From Oegoconia quadripuncta (taxonomy: Eukaryota; Arthropoda; Insecta; Lepidoptera; Autostichidae), in the NCBI GenBank assembly GCA_949316235.1, contig OX438755.1:21413151-21477150 (forward strand): a DNA stretch of 64,000 bases, written 5' to 3'. Below, piece by piece: positions 34,891-46,737 of the stretch. Made by a program: the position numbers and the translations under genes. The notes under the pieces are model-generated. The model was not told the origin of the DNA. It searched no databases and saw only the letters and a program-made list of their open reading frames with translations. Each line of letters starts with the position of its first letter. The first letter of the stretch is position 1.

Positions 34891-35861
34891 GCGCTTGCGC
34901 ATAGCAACAGGACTCCGAGTCAAAACCGGTCCAAACTGACCCTTAAGCTGGTATTATACTGAGAAATAGAAATTTAATATGTCCATCCTTCGCTAGAGAA
35001 GTTAGTTAAGTTAAAATGAACAAAACTGTAATACTATATACATACATAACGTATCCCAAACCTTTATCCCAAATGGGGTGATCAGAGATATCCCAAACAT
35101 TAGTGTTTGGGCGTTCCAAATATCTAAAGTTTAATGCTTGAAGCAACACGCAGGGTTCACCTTATAAAATATAGAGAAATGCACACGTGATAGGGAGTGA
35201 GTCCATTGCCGTTGAACCTTGCAAATCTATATATGTTTTTTTGGTGGAAACAAAATCCACGGGAAGAGAAAGGCCTATTCTTTTACATACCAAAATCACA
35301 GAGTACCTAACACTATAAAATATATGTCATCAGAAATTAAAATTAGCTAAACATGTTCTAGTGTTCTAATTTTATAACGAAGATCGCACCATGAAGATCG
35401 CTCGGTTCATGGAAAAACACACAACTCACTTGACAGTTTTATTTATAGATATCGGATACAATTCAACACACATTCCCGGATTCGCGCACGCGCACTGTAA
35501 AAACAAAATCACGACTATCGCAGAGCCACTTGCGAACAGCTGATCGATTATAAGAACATACAGCAACGCAAGTTGTACAATTGTTGTGAATATTTTGTAA
35601 AAAAAACAATGCGGCGACGGCCGGTGGACTTGCGTGGCTTGCCGTATCACGGTCAGCTTGCTCACATAACCTACAAATCAGTGTGACATTGATGTATGAT
35701 GTAAGTATATGTTGCCAACGATGATATTGTGGAAGCAATGCTTTTTTAACTTCCATCTTTATTAGAATTAGTAACCGTCACAGATGTTAGAAACTCATAC
35801 AAAGACCGTTACGATGACCCAATTGACAGATGTAGTGTTTTGGATTGATTCTGATTTTGAC

Positions 35862-36252
35862 GGCTTTTTGGCGGGAACTCGGCGAGTGAAGTAGCATTTT
35901 TCTTTATAGTTCTTATAATTTGTGCATTCTGACTTTTGAAGCTTAATAATGGCAGAATATTGTGCAGCAAACGTTAGTGATGGTGTACAAGTGAAGGGAA
36001 GTGTAAATTAAAGGGCGTAACGGAGCTTTCGGGTTCCCACAAGAAGCCGCCAAAATCTTTTGTAAAGCATTCTGCCACTTTACTGAAGAATGACTTGACC
36101 GTGACTAGATTTTGTATACGCCAAGTATACGACGAATGACTTGTTTTGACTGAGACTGACTTACAAAATGAAGAAATAAGAAAAATAAGACATGGCTGTT
36201 ATGGGCTAGATCCCTTTGCCTTCTCCTAGAGGAGAAAATAAAACTAAAAAAA
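35862..36252 (+). repeat. ~390-bp poly(A)-ended repeat, copy 2
   Basis: Close match to 19567-19963, ending GAGAAAATAAAACTAAAAAA. Confidence 0.78.
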
Positions 36253-36665
36253 AAATAATCTGATTTTGACTTCTTGGAGGGAACTCGGCGAGTGATGTTG
36301 CATTTTTGGTTTTATTTCTTGAAATTTGTGCAATCTGAGTTTTGATCGTTGTGGATTTTGGGGGAGGCCTTTGTCAAAGAAGTGGACGTCTTTCGGCTGA
36401 TATGATGATGAATTTGAAGTTTATAATAACAGAATATTGTACGGAAAAAGTTGGTGATGTTGGACAAGTAAAGGGAAATGTAAATTAAAGTGCGTAACGA
36501 AGCTTTCAGGTTCCCACAAGAAGCCGCCAAAATCTTGACTTGACCATTACTAGACTCTGTATATGCCAAGAAAACTAAACTAAAGAATGTGAATGTGAAA
36601 GTGATGGCTGTATGGGCTTAGATTCCTTTCCTTCTCCGAGAGGAGTGAATTAAAACAAAAAAAAA
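36253..36665 (+). repeat. ~390-bp poly(A)-ended repeat, copy 3 (in tandem with copy 2)
   Basis: More diverged; starts right after the A-run of copy 2, with GGGTTCCCACAAGAAGCCGC shared (differs as AGGTTCCC), ending TTAAAACAAAAAAAAATTAA. Confidence 0.7.
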
Positions 36666-36889
36666 TTAAATGGTGATATCCCACCTTAAACAAAGACTGT
36701 TTACTTTTCCAATTTACGTGCAGTTACGTATTCAGAAGTGTCAAATGAGACTTCATAATTTGACTAGAGTGTAGAAGGAAACTGAATATAAGAATTATGG
36801 GTAACCATAGCAACCAATTTGCAAACAAACTAATCGATCACACGTAAAAAAAGTTGTGATATTTTCGATATTTTACTAACCAAAGTTAA

Positions 36890-37640
36890 CGAGGGTTTAT
36901 CACAGACGACATTCCATCCAAACTTTCGAGTCCAAATTTCTCGAAATGAATAGGCCGATTCTAATGAAACTTTATACGTATAAGCAGGATACACAAATAT
37001 TAAAAATTTTCTGTTACTGTGGAAAATTTAAAATCGCAAAAATTTTGTTGTGCTATTAATCTTTTTCGAAAATATCTCTACTAAATTGTTAGATCTATGT
37101 TATGCTTTATGCTTAACGTTTCATTAGGCTAAGGATGCTATAATTGTTGTGTTAAAAATTCTATCTATTTGGCAGATTCTAAATTCGGTTCATTCATTTC
37201 GAAAAATTTGTAAGTACTTGAAAGTTTGTATGGAATATATACGATGAACGAAGATAACGATAACGATGAAATTATGTAATAGAATCCCCGGCCGATATCG
37301 CACTTTTGCTGAAAATCGGGCTTATAGGTACATCGAAGGGACAAAAAAACATTTTCAATTTAAAAAATAAAAATGTCGAAGAAATATATAATAAAATTTA
37401 ATTAACGACAACCATACACATTTATATTTAAATGTTTATCACTAAAATACAGAAAATATCGCATTTTAGATTGTCGATTACAGTTTGCATGATAATACTT
37501 TGAAGTTTCCTTAAGAGGGTTTATCCGGCACGGTATTCCATACAAACTTTCGAGTCTAAATTTGTCGAAATGAATGAATCGATTGTAATGAATTTTAATA
37601 CACATAAAGCACGTACATAAATCTATAAAGTTAGTAAAAA
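36890..37640. other. Two diverged direct copies of a ~95-bp stretch, otherwise unassigned
   Basis: GAGGGTTTATC ... CATACAAACTTTCGAGTC ... TCGAAATGAAT occurs at about 36892-36985 and 37516-37610. No gene recognised between 36.67 and 37.66 kb. Confidence 0.5.
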
Positions 37641-37664
37641 ACATTTTCGAAAAGGAGTCATCAT

Positions 37665-37975
37665 CATCTCATCATCAGTCCGTAAACATCCCATATAGAT
37701 ATAGCCCGATGTAGACCTCACCTCATATTGAGGGAGTATGGGCCATAGTCCCCCACGCTTGCCCAGTGCGGGTTGGAGACTTCACATGTTCAGGATTTTT
37801 TTTTTTTCTTACGCATGTAGGATTCCTCATGACGTTTTCCTTCACCGTTTAAGAGCAGTCGGATAAATAATTAATATAAGTAATTAAATTAAATTTAAAA
37901 ACTCATTAGTACATGGCCTGCCTGGGGATTGAACCTGGACCTCCCAAATTGGGAGACTGTATCTCCCCCACTGAG
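37665..37975 (+). repeat. Interspersed repeat (same family)
   Basis: Same text as 12041-12250, extended by GAGCAGTCGGATAAAT and an AACCTGGACCTCCC tRNA-like tail ending AGACTGTATCTCC. Confidence 0.75.
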
Positions 37976-38667
37976 CCCCGAAATATAGAAACTAAATTAA
38001 AGCGCCTTTAAGTTTGCCATAGTAACAGAAACATATAAATTTATTCTTTTAAATGGGATTTTTGAATATATTTTGGGTAATATTTGTGTACCCGGTTGTG
38101 TCCTTGGATGATACTAATTAAAATTTCTCTTTCTCTCTTTCAGTAGAGACGTAAAGCTGTAAGTGCTTTTAGCGCCTGCAGGTAACTGTCGACAAGCGCT
38201 AATACGAGTATAAGCGCCTGACGAAAATATAACTACGGCTTATCGTACGCACGGCCCGCCCAACGTTCATTGAATATTTACATAAGGCGTTAATACAGCT
38301 TCGTGGTTTTTTCAAAATATAGGCTGAAATCGATTTCATGTAATTCACTGAATCCACTTAATATTAGATTGACCCGCATGGAATTTTTGTCGATAAGAAT
38401 TATTTGGTACCTACATTCATGTTGCAATATTGTTTAGTAGAAACACCCTTCCTATTTCGTCGTGGATTAATAAATCAAATCAGAATAAGAATAATTTATT
38501 TCAACATGAAAATTCGCTTACAATTTGACTTGTATTACCAATACTTGATAGTAATTATAAATTGTATTTTGTGTTTTAAAATATTATATTCCCAGCATTA
38601 ACAATACTTATGTTATTTATTTTTCACGCACAATTCAACGGGTTGGCCGTTGTGCATAAAAAAAAAG

Positions 38668-38965
38668 ATTCACTACATTAATTCTATTTTCATTCTTGTT
38701 CTGCACTAAAGCATTCACTCCCATACATCATCCCATACAGTGGTAGACTTCCATTCATCCAGGTGATGTGGATGGAAATTTACATAAATATTTATGGATG
38801 TTGGAACCATTACCCCGCCATGAACAGCCAGATGAGTTTTTGGAGACCTTCTGACTGTTCATAAAGACATGCTATGGTCCATTCACCTGATTTCCGGCTT
38901 TCACTTATTTTCGAAGTCCTTCTCACACTTTCCATCTCTTGTAAACAATGAACCCAAATACACAC
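38668..38965 (+). repeat. Segment shared with 51944-52180, following a SINE-1 tail
   Basis: GATTCACTACATTAATTCTA ... GAACCATTACCCCGCCATGA ... ACAATGAACCCAAATACACAC. Preceded by TTGTGCATAAAAAAAAAA, a SINE-1 end. Confidence 0.75.
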
Positions 38966-39217
38966 GTTCGTTCAAGTATTTTCCAAAAACCATCGTCATG
39001 CCCACAGGACGTCCACTGCTGGTCTCCTCCATAGATTTCCAGAGTGATCTTCCTTGTAAATAGACATCCTAAGCTGCGCTTCCGTGCGCGGTCTCTATTC
39101 AAGAATTTTTATTGCCCCTCGGCCTTTAGTTCTTTGAGCTATTCGCCCTGTCCACTGCTACTCCAACTTACTAACCCACTGGGCTATGTCGATGACTTTC
39201 TCGATGACTTGGTGGTC

Positions 39218-39362
39218 AGGTGGTCTGTTTGGTGTAGTGGTTAGAAACTCTGACTGTTATACCAAAAAGTTGCGGGTTCAAATCCCGCTAGAGGCATATG
39301 TTTGTATGATGAGTATGGATGTTTTTCATTTATATATGTATTTATTTACAAAAAAAAAATGT
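39218..39362 (+). mobile_element. SINE-2b head and first body part
   Basis: TGGTCTGTTTGGTGTAGTGG, B box GGTTCAAATCCCGC, then a body into poly(A). A second body piece is at 39765-39870 (ACCGTCTGGTATCCACAACA ... AACTAGATGGCGCTG). Confidence 0.8.
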
Positions 39363-39764
39363 TTTTTTTTTATTTTATTTAAAGGAAAGCAAACAGCTAT
39401 AAATATTACAGAAGTATTTGTTATAGTATGCATCATACATTAGCCAACAAAGCTTCCACGGATAAAGATAATACTTACATTTGCATTGAGTTAACACATT
39501 CATTGTATTTGAAGAAATGCTATGTTATATTAATTCCTGGTTAACTAAATTCACTTACATTTAACTGGTAAATATGGCAAAATCAAAATAGTTATATGGA
39601 TTGTAGGTACTTAGTGTTATTTAAGCATTTAGGGCCTTGCCAATATAAGCATTCATGCAACGATTATGATAAGACAGTGCTTTGCCTCCGCGAACGTCAT
39701 TATTTTACTTTCGTAAGAAGCAATAGAGAAGACAATGGAGGAGACATTATGTATACATTTATGT

Positions 39765-39870
39765 AGTATATCAACCGTCTGGTATCCACAACACAAGCCT
39801 ATAGTTGCTTCCTGTGGAACTAGATGGCGCTGTATGTATGTTTATTTATTAGGATATTTATTTATTATTA
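39765..39870 (+). mobile_element. SINE-2b 3' body piece
   Basis: TATCAACCGTCTGGTATCCA ... GGAACTAGATGGCGCTGTAT followed by ATTTATTA repeats. Confidence 0.7.
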
Positions 39871-40777
39871 TTCTTTCCATCTATCAAAATACTGCAATCC
39901 ATCATACCTTCACCTCTTCCAAATATAATGACTTTCGTTTTACTCATGTTGACTTTCATTCCTTTTGCTTCCAAAGCTGTATGCTTATAAAATTCAGGGG
40001 TTAAAAATGTGACGTCAACACCATTTATTCAGGCGAGATATTGAATACGTCTTCATTCACACGTCACTCTATCGGACAGACTCGCTTATCGGTTCGAACA
40101 GGGGAGCAATCTTACTGGATTTTTGTTTTTACCCTAACAGGAAAAACGTGTTCGCTTCCCACAGTATAAATCATCCATAACTTTCTCGGTCGTATATAAT
40201 TTCATTTATTAATGCTTAACTAGCTGCTCCAGTGGTTCCGCCTGCTTGATAAATCCTGAGTATAGAGATAAATCTTGTTGTTGTCGTAGGACTGAGTAGG
40301 CACAAATGCAACACTGCAATCGTCTCACTGCACACTCCCATACACAAACACACACACTACCACAAATACAAACTTCCACACATACATAAGCGATTTCTAT
40401 AGCAAATTTATATGGATGTATATCAACGCAAATCGTTAAAGAACGAACATAGTATGAAAGTGATGTGATACACATGTCTTAACTAACATCACTATATTTT
40501 GGGTGAACTGAGTAGGTTAGAGTAAGATACAGGTAATTACCACCTAATTTAGAGCTCAGTGTCAGCAGTCCAACCTTGCCCACTTGTTAAAGGATGTATC
40601 CAATAGTTTTTTTTTTTTTTCTCTATACCTAGATCTGTATAAAATGACGATGTAGCTGTTTATTGAAAATAAATGTATTATTATTATTTATTATTATAAC
40701 AATATCATCCAGGTATACAACGTGAGTTTTTGAAAATTAGAAACCATTTTGGAATCTGTTCATTCGTGGTTTTCTTT
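39870..40777. other. No gene recognised
   Basis: AT-rich, with short CACA tracts near 40335-40385; frames here are short and featureless. Confidence 0.5.
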
Positions 40778-41102
40778 TTATTCACGACTGGTTAGCACTT
40801 GACCTCAATCACACCTGATGTTAAGTGAAGATCAGGCCGAAGGTGGAAGCGTACTGACCCGGAAACCCCATGTTACTGGGGGATTGGCTATCTTATCTCT
40901 GACAACTGGAACACAACAATGCTATTAACATTGCTGCTTGGCGGCAGATTTAGATAAGATGGTGGTAGCTAGCCAGGTGGACATTTAAAATGCCCTACCA
41001 CCAACCAAACCGAGTACTTAAACATGTACCCCGCTGGGGATCGAACCCGCGAGCTCGGGATCGTAAACTCAATGTTGTTTACATTGAGCCACGGAGGCGG
41101 CC
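40778..41102 (-). mobile_element. SINE-1, full length, minus strand
   Basis: Inverted body (ACACCTGATGTTAAGTGAAG ...) and head (GGGGATCGAACCCGCGAGCT ... GCCACGGAGGCGG). Confidence 0.92.
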
Positions 41103-41384
41103 AATTTTGGCTCTACAATGCCACAGACAGACGTAAGCTTTAAACTATTAATATCCCTAGTTTGCGTCGGGTTTTAAAAATAACGCTACTCACTAATCTA
41201 GGTCATAGTGAATCTCTTAAACATCTAGCCTTTTTCACCTGAGAACGTCTCAACGCTATTTACCTCTTCTCCTTTTCGAGTCAAGGGCAAAAGTTATGAT
41301 ACGAGAAAACTTTGTTTGATCCATTAAGTGACACACTTACATGACAGTACTCGTGGCATAGTCGCAATCTTTGTGCGTGTATTC

Positions 41385-41660
41385 TTTTTTTTTTTTTTTA
41401 TTAAAAACTGGTTTCGCGTTTGACCACAATCTCACGTAATGGAAAGTGACGATGTAGCCGAAGATGTATCACGCGCACCCAGTAAATGCCTATTCACTCT
41501 AGACTTGAAGATCCCAAGGTTGTAAGTGTCGGGAAAAACCGACGCGGGCAGTGAGTTCCATACCTTAGCAGTCCGCATTATAAATGATGAAGCAAAGAGC
41601 TTAGTGCGGATGTTCGGTATGTTGACAACATATGGATGGAAACCCCCCCCCGCGCCTGGT
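41385..41660 (-). mobile_element. LINE C-terminal fragment ([12 protein letters not shown] family), minus strand
   Basis: T-run at 41386-41399 is the poly(A). Minus-strand frame reads [56 protein letters not shown]. Confidence 0.75.
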
Positions 41661-41845
41661 TGTCCGAAGATGGAAAGGGGACGGTGGAATAAGATCATGC
41701 AATTCCATCGCACACTCACCGAAATGTATCCTGTAAAACACAAAACCAATTCAATCTTTGTCTGGATGTATCTCAGCAATACATGGTCCGATTTCGATGC
41801 GTTTTTTTTAGAAGAAAAAGAGATAAAAAAATGAATTTAAAATAA

Positions 41846-42053
41846 TCCCAACTTATATTATAAATGCGAAAGTTTGTGTGTGTGTATGTCTGTATGTATG
41901 TTTGTTACCTCTTCACGCCATCACTGAACGGATTTGGATTAAATTTGGTGCGTATACAGATTAGGACCTGCCTTAACATATAGGTTAATTATTTTGCTGA
42001 ACCGAATTTTACAAAATCTTCCACGCGGACGAAGTCGCGGGCGGTAAGCTAGT
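41846..42053 (+). mobile_element. Helitron-like non-autonomous element
   Basis: Starts TCCCAACTTATATTATAAAT and ends CGAAGTCGCGGGCGGTAAGC-TAGT, with a hairpin-prone 3' end and final CTAG before T. No inverted repeats. Very common layout in Lepidoptera. Confidence 0.5.
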
Positions 42054-42054
42054 A

Positions 42055-42235
42055 GTAAATATTTCGGACACTTACACCAACCATCTAGTCCCAAACGAAG
42101 CAAAGCTTGTACTATGGATACTAGATAATGGAATTACTACATAAATATTTATGTAAACATCCATGATTCGGGAATAAATGTTCGTATTCATCGCACAAAA
42201 ATTTACCCCGTTGGTTCGCAGACAGTTGGTTAGCC
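42055..42235 (-). mobile_element. SINE-2, minus strand, head broken
   Basis: AATATTTCGGACACTTACAC ... CGTATTCATCGCACAAAAAT-TTACCCCG. Confidence 0.75.
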
Positions 42236-42584
42236 ATCTTCGAGCGCACCAGCGCCAAACCGATTGGGAGTCGAAGTGGTCGCCATGGCCGAAATCGGTC
42301 GGAGGCATCATCATCACTATCCACTACCCTCGGTCGTCGTCCATATCATCATATCAGCCACAGGACGTTCACTGCTAAATAATAGAACTCCCTATAGAAT
42401 TCCGGTGACCGGTTGGAAGCGGAAAGCGATATTGGATATTGCAAAAATTGTTTAGGAAACATTGTGAAATACACAATGTAAATACAAGATATAAAAATAA
42501 ACTTGCTGTCCATAGCAGTCGCTTACACAAACTAAGTCATTCAAGGGACAATGTATACGCTTTTGTAATAAGGTTCCGGTAGAC

Positions 42585-42870
42585 ATAAATTTAAAGATAC
42601 TATAAAACAGAAACATAATAAGAAAGCATATTACAAAATATCAGATTATTTAGATGATAAACATTCATGGACATGAACAGCCCGTTCGCGTAACCAGGCT
42701 GTTTCACAATTAATAATGACATATTATAATATAAAATAATAATTAATAATTTTGTAATATAAAAACCTTTTTTTAAAAAAAGAGCAACCTCTCGAGTTTC
42801 TTGCTTGTTCTTCTCAGGGGAAAAGTGGCTTTTGAACAAGCAGTAACATAAAAAATGTAAAGTCTGACTA
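42585..42870 (+). mobile_element. LINE 3' end fragment of the same family
   Basis: Encodes IKQKHNKKAYYKISDYLDDK and HSWT-stop at 42596-42676, then the characteristic GTTTCTTGCTTGTTCTTCTC at 42796-42815. Confidence 0.65.
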
Positions 42871-43249
42871 TTTTTTTTAAGTGTACCCTGTGTACCTACA
42901 AAATAAAGCATTTTATAACACATTTGCTCGAAAAGTGGTATTTTTTCTATGAAAAACAGGTTCAAAAAGTGGCGCATTTTGGCCTCGGGCTAAAAAGTAG
43001 TACGGTTTTTTTTTTTTTTAATGTCAAGAAGTTTCGTCTATGGTAATTTTTTTAATCCTAGCAAAGAGTTTTTATTCCGAAAATTGATAAAAATTTTAAA
43101 AAATTAAATACTTTGAGAGGTATTTGTACACTAAAATAAATTATTAATCTTTATTTCAATCAGTTTCGACAAGAAATAACAACCATTTATTTATAATAAG
43201 AACACAAAACTTTAATTTCCTAATTTGTTAGTGGCTGTCTGTACTGGCT

Positions 43250-43360
43250 GTCTGCAGTATCCTTTGCCTAATTAAAAAAAAACGCTTGTGCGCGCGCAGC
43301 GCTAATTTGTGAGCAAAAAAAGTAAAAGTTATTTCGCGCGCTCTGTGAAAATTTGCAAAA
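43250..43360 (+). promoter_or_regulatory. Putative promoter/leader of the tyrosine recombinase gene
   Basis: Immediately upstream DNA is CG-rich compared with its surroundings (GCGCGCGCAGCGC near 43291-43303, CGCGCGCTC near 43336-43344). Position only; no TATA box seen. Confidence 0.25.
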
Positions 43361-43783
43361 ATGTCTTCAAGCGACGAGGATTTCATGGAATCTACGCCCC
43401 CGGATCTTAAAAACGCGGCGAAACAAGCTACTTTAAGCCTTCTACCTGAAAAATCAGTTGAGGTGTACTTGCAAGCGTACGAAAATTTCATACTCTGGAA
43501 AAAAAACAAAAATGCTCATTCATTTTCAGAAAGCATTTTTTTAGCCTACTTCATGGAACTCTCACAAAAATATAAGCCGAGCACGTTGTGGAGTCAATAT
43601 TCAATGCTTAAAAGTGTTGTAAGAACGAAACATGGTGTTGATATCAAGCCGTATTCAAATTTGCTGGCTTACCTGAAAAGAAAAGGTGAAGGCTTTACCA
43701 GCAAGAAATCTAAAGTATTTGCGGCTGATGATATTGAGAAATACTTGAAAGAAGCTCCGGATAGCCGATATTTGGCAACAAAG
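43361..43783 (+). CDS. Tyrosine recombinase exon 1
   Basis: 141 codons from ATG to LATK, followed by GTCAGT. The open frame continues only three more codons into the intron, so splicing is required to reach the catalytic region. Confidence 0.85.
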
Positions 43784-44670
43784 GTCAGTTAAAACTAAAT
43801 TATTAAACATAATTCCTTTAATTTTCGTATTTATTTACGATATAACTAGATAAGTACCTACTTCGGTTTTATTTTATACCTACTTACACAGTTTTTGTTT
43901 CTTTTCAGGTTGCATTAATATTCGGCATAAATGGTGCATGCAGACGTCAAGAGCTGACAAATATAACCACTGATGATGTCGAGGACCATGGGCGAATTCT
44001 CCTTGTCCAGATCAAGAACACAAAGAATAAAATACCACGCTCATTTACAATACAACAACCTTTTTATGAAATCGTAACGAAATACGCAGCACTCCGTTCC
44101 ACAAAAGCGAAGACTAATCGATTTTTTCTAAATTACCAGAATGGTAAATGCACCAGCCAACCCATCGGCCGTAATAAATTTGGAATGATGCCTAAACAAA
44201 TCGCCACTTTTCTCAACTTACAGAACGCACATGAATACACAGGGCACAGTTTTAGAAGGTCCTCGGCTACATTGCTCGCCGATTCAGGAGCGGATATATT
44301 GACACTGAAACGCCACGGAGGGTGGCGTTCCTCCAACGTCGCCGAGGGCTACATTCACGATTCAGTCAGGAATAAAGAAAAAATCAGTTCCTGTATTACA
44401 AAAAATATTAATTTGGAGCCGGGCCGTGCTGACTCTCGACCATCAACGAGCACATACATCCCGCCATCATCTCCGCCGCCGCAGCCACCTCCGCCGCCGC
44501 AGCCCTTAACTACAGAGCCAGAGCCCTATTCTGGTCTCATTTCTCCTACTTTCACTCAGGAGAGTGAGAGGAAGACAGTTAACAGTACGACTATGTTACA
44601 AATGCCGACTGGCAACGTAGTACTACATTTTTCAAATTGTTCTGGTTTTTATAACTGTTTTAACAAATAA
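43361..44670 (+). CDS. Crypton-like tyrosine recombinase, two exons
   Basis: Two exons (43361-43783 and 43909-44670) join in phase 0 through a GTCAGT...CTTTTCAG intron of 125 bp to give a 394-residue protein. The N-terminal 140 residues are an SAM-like helical core-binding region (MSSSDEDFMESTPPDLKNAA...). The catalytic domain has the full tyrosine-recombinase set: Arg153 in ACRRQEL, His254-x-x-Arg257 in GHSFRRSS, His277 with Trp280 in KRHGGWRS, and nucleophile Tyr289 in EGYIHDS. A proline-rich tail follows. Such enzymes cut and rejoin DNA through a covalent phosphotyrosine. The arrangement fits a Crypton-type transposon or a host gene derived from one. No stop or frameshift, so it may be active or domesticated. 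Ends of a mobile element were not found. Confidence 0.88.
43909..44670 (+). CDS. Tyrosine recombinase exon 2 (catalytic domain)
   Basis: Starts VALIFGINGACRRQEL after CTTTTCAG and carries all catalytic residues, then PPSSPPPQPPPPPQP and a stop at 44668-44670. ATTAAA about 44676 could serve polyadenylation. Confidence 0.88.
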   Translation, partial: VALIFGINGACRRQELTNITTDDVEDHGRILLVQIKNTKNKIPRSFTIQQPFYEIVTKYAALRSTKAKTNRFFLNYQNGKCTSQPIGRNKFGMMPKQIATFLNLQNAHEYTGHSFRRSSATLLADSGADILTLKRHGGWRSSNVAEGYIHDSVRNKEKISSCITKNINLEPGRADSRPSTSTYIPPSSPPPQPPPPPQPLTTEPEPYSGLISPTFTQESERKTVNSTTMLQMPTGNVVLHFSNCSGFYNCFNK

Positions 44671-44864
44671 TTAAAGATTTATTCATTTCAGTAGCCCCAT
44701 GTTTTATTTATTTCCTCACAAATGTGTTATAAAACGTCGTGTGACACACGTGCCCATTGATAATTGCAGCCTCAGCTTTTTTTGTAGCCCTCACCTACGG
44801 TTCGGGCTAGCAATCAAGCCTCGGCTGCAATGATCAACTTTGGGCCCTTATATCACAATGTACT

Positions 44865-45153
44865 ATTTTGATTTTGATTCAAAATTTGCCTTTAAATAAA
44901 TTTAAAACAACCATTAAACTTTCTGACTATCTGGATGATAAGAATGCGTGGACATGCGAATCCAGTATATTCTATTCTTATTTTTCTTTGTCGAATCATA
45001 AATTAAACAATTATTCCAAATTGTATTTGTATTGGCTTATTTAAAAAGAGCAACCCCGGAGTTTCTTGCTCGTTCTTCTCTGGCGAGACTGTCTAGTGAA
45101 TGAGCGATAACTGTATGTCATGACGATGAAAGATTTTTGATTTTGATTTTGAA
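44865..45153 (+). mobile_element. LINE 3' end fragment with TTTTGATTTTGA tails on both sides
   Basis: Starts TTTTGATTTTGATTCAAAAT, encodes MPLNKFKTTIK-like and LSDYLDDKNAWT peptides, contains GTTTCTTGCTCGTTCTTCTC, and ends in another TTTTGATTTTGA. Confidence 0.7.
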
Positions 45154-45292
45154 AGTAAATAGTTGAACAACACCGTCCCACTACCATAAAATGGATCATA
45201 AGGACTGAAAAATTTTAATCTAGATAATAATCCCGGTCTCAAGCGCAATATTATCGTAGCCTAGACGCAAGCACACAGCTTTAAGTAGATAT

Positions 45293-45610
45293 TGGTGTCG
45301 ATTCGGATGTACAACGAACTAAATTTAAATTATATGTATCCTTTTCTAACCACTAATACATGAAAAGGACGACATATAATTAAGTCCTGTCAAATTAAGT
45401 AAAAGGATCAAAACAAGCACTTCTTTATCAATATTAGGTGTACACCTAGCGACGTCACGATTAAAATACTATGGAGCGACTTGTTTTGACAGCTCTTAAC
45501 TTAATTTGACAGGCCTTAATTTATAGTCGTCCCTTTCATGTTAATAGTGTTAGAAAAGGATGTATCTGCTTTAAATTTAGTTAGTTCGTTGTACATCCGA
45601 ATCGACACCA
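45293..45610. mobile_element. MITE with ~37-bp terminal inverted repeats
   Basis: TGGTGTCGATTCGGATGTAC at 45293 recurs inverted at the right end (45591-45610). The repeats extend through CAACGAACTAAATTTAAA. A lone remnant of the same end lies at 22797-22830. Confidence 0.8.
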
Positions 45611-45794
45611 GTAGAATCTGAATACGGTAGAAGCGGTCTCGTGTGGATGATATTAAGGTTTAATAGTGATGTGACGTTCTGGATATGTTTTATTTCACGA
45701 TTTTTCACAGACTTCACAGACAGACAGACACAGGTTTATGTTCGTCCGTGTATGGATTGAGTCACACTGAAGTTTTTTGAATTTTATTGGCCAG

Positions 45795-46085
45795 TCATCA
45801 TCATCAGCCCGTAAACATCCCACTGCCTAGATATAGGCCTTCTGTCGTATATGAGGGAATATGGGCCATAGTCCACCACGCTGGTCCAATGCGGGTTGGG
45901 GACTTCACATGCCTTTGATTTTTATTCCTCAGGCATGCAGATTTCCTCACGATGTTTTCCTTCAACGTTTAAGAGCAGTCGGATAAATGCACATAAGTAA
46001 TTAAATTAAAATTAAAAACTCATTGGTACATGGCCTGCCTGGGAATTGAACCCGAACCTCCGAAATTGGGAGACCGCGTCTTAAC
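45795..46085 (+). repeat. Interspersed repeat (same family)
   Basis: CATCATCAGCCCGTAAACAT ... GGGAATTGAACCCGAACCTC, close match to 37665-37975. Confidence 0.75.
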
Positions 46086-46205
46086 AGCTATATTTAACTC
46101 GGGTACTTATGTCCGTATTTATCATACAAACATACGCCTCTTGCGGGAATTGATCCCGCGACCTTTCAGTATAACAGTCAGGGTTTTAAACGGGTCACCA
46201 AATAA
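46085..46205 (-). mobile_element. SINE-2b head remnant, minus strand
   Basis: GGTACTTATGTCCGTATTTA ... GGGAATTGATCCCGCGACCT, decayed. Confidence 0.6.
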
Positions 46206-46392
46206 GTGATAACTACATGTACCATATTATGTCAATATTAAATAATACACCTGTTTATACATTATCAAATATATAAAGAGAATTAGAACTCCCTTGTTAT
46301 AACCGGGGAAGGAAGGGAAGAATGGATACCTTCAAAAATTGGATGCAATAATAAAAAAAAAAGGTTACTTGCGTGTAGGGTACTAGCCTGTT

Positions 46393-46729
46393 ATTTTTTT
46401 TTTTTTTTAATGTATAACGGTTTGATACTTGACCTCAATCACACCTGATGTAAGTGAAGATGAGGTCGAAGATGGAAGCGTACTGACCCGGAAACCCCAA
46501 CACATTTGGGGGACTGGCTATCTTATCTCTGACAACCGGAACACGACAATGCTATTAACATTGCTGCTTGGCGGCAGATTTAGGTAAGATGGTGGTAGCT
46601 AGCCAGGCGGACATTTAAAATGCCCTACCACCAACCAAACCGAGTACTTAAACATGTACCCCGCTGGGGATCGAACCCGCGACCTCCGAATCGTAAACCC
46701 AATGTTGTTTACATTGAGCCACGGAGGCC
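46393..46729 (-). mobile_element. SINE-1, full length, minus strand
   Basis: T-run at 46396-46410, then inverted body and head ending GAGCCACGGAGGC. Confidence 0.92.
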
Positions 46730-46737
46730 TGTTATGT

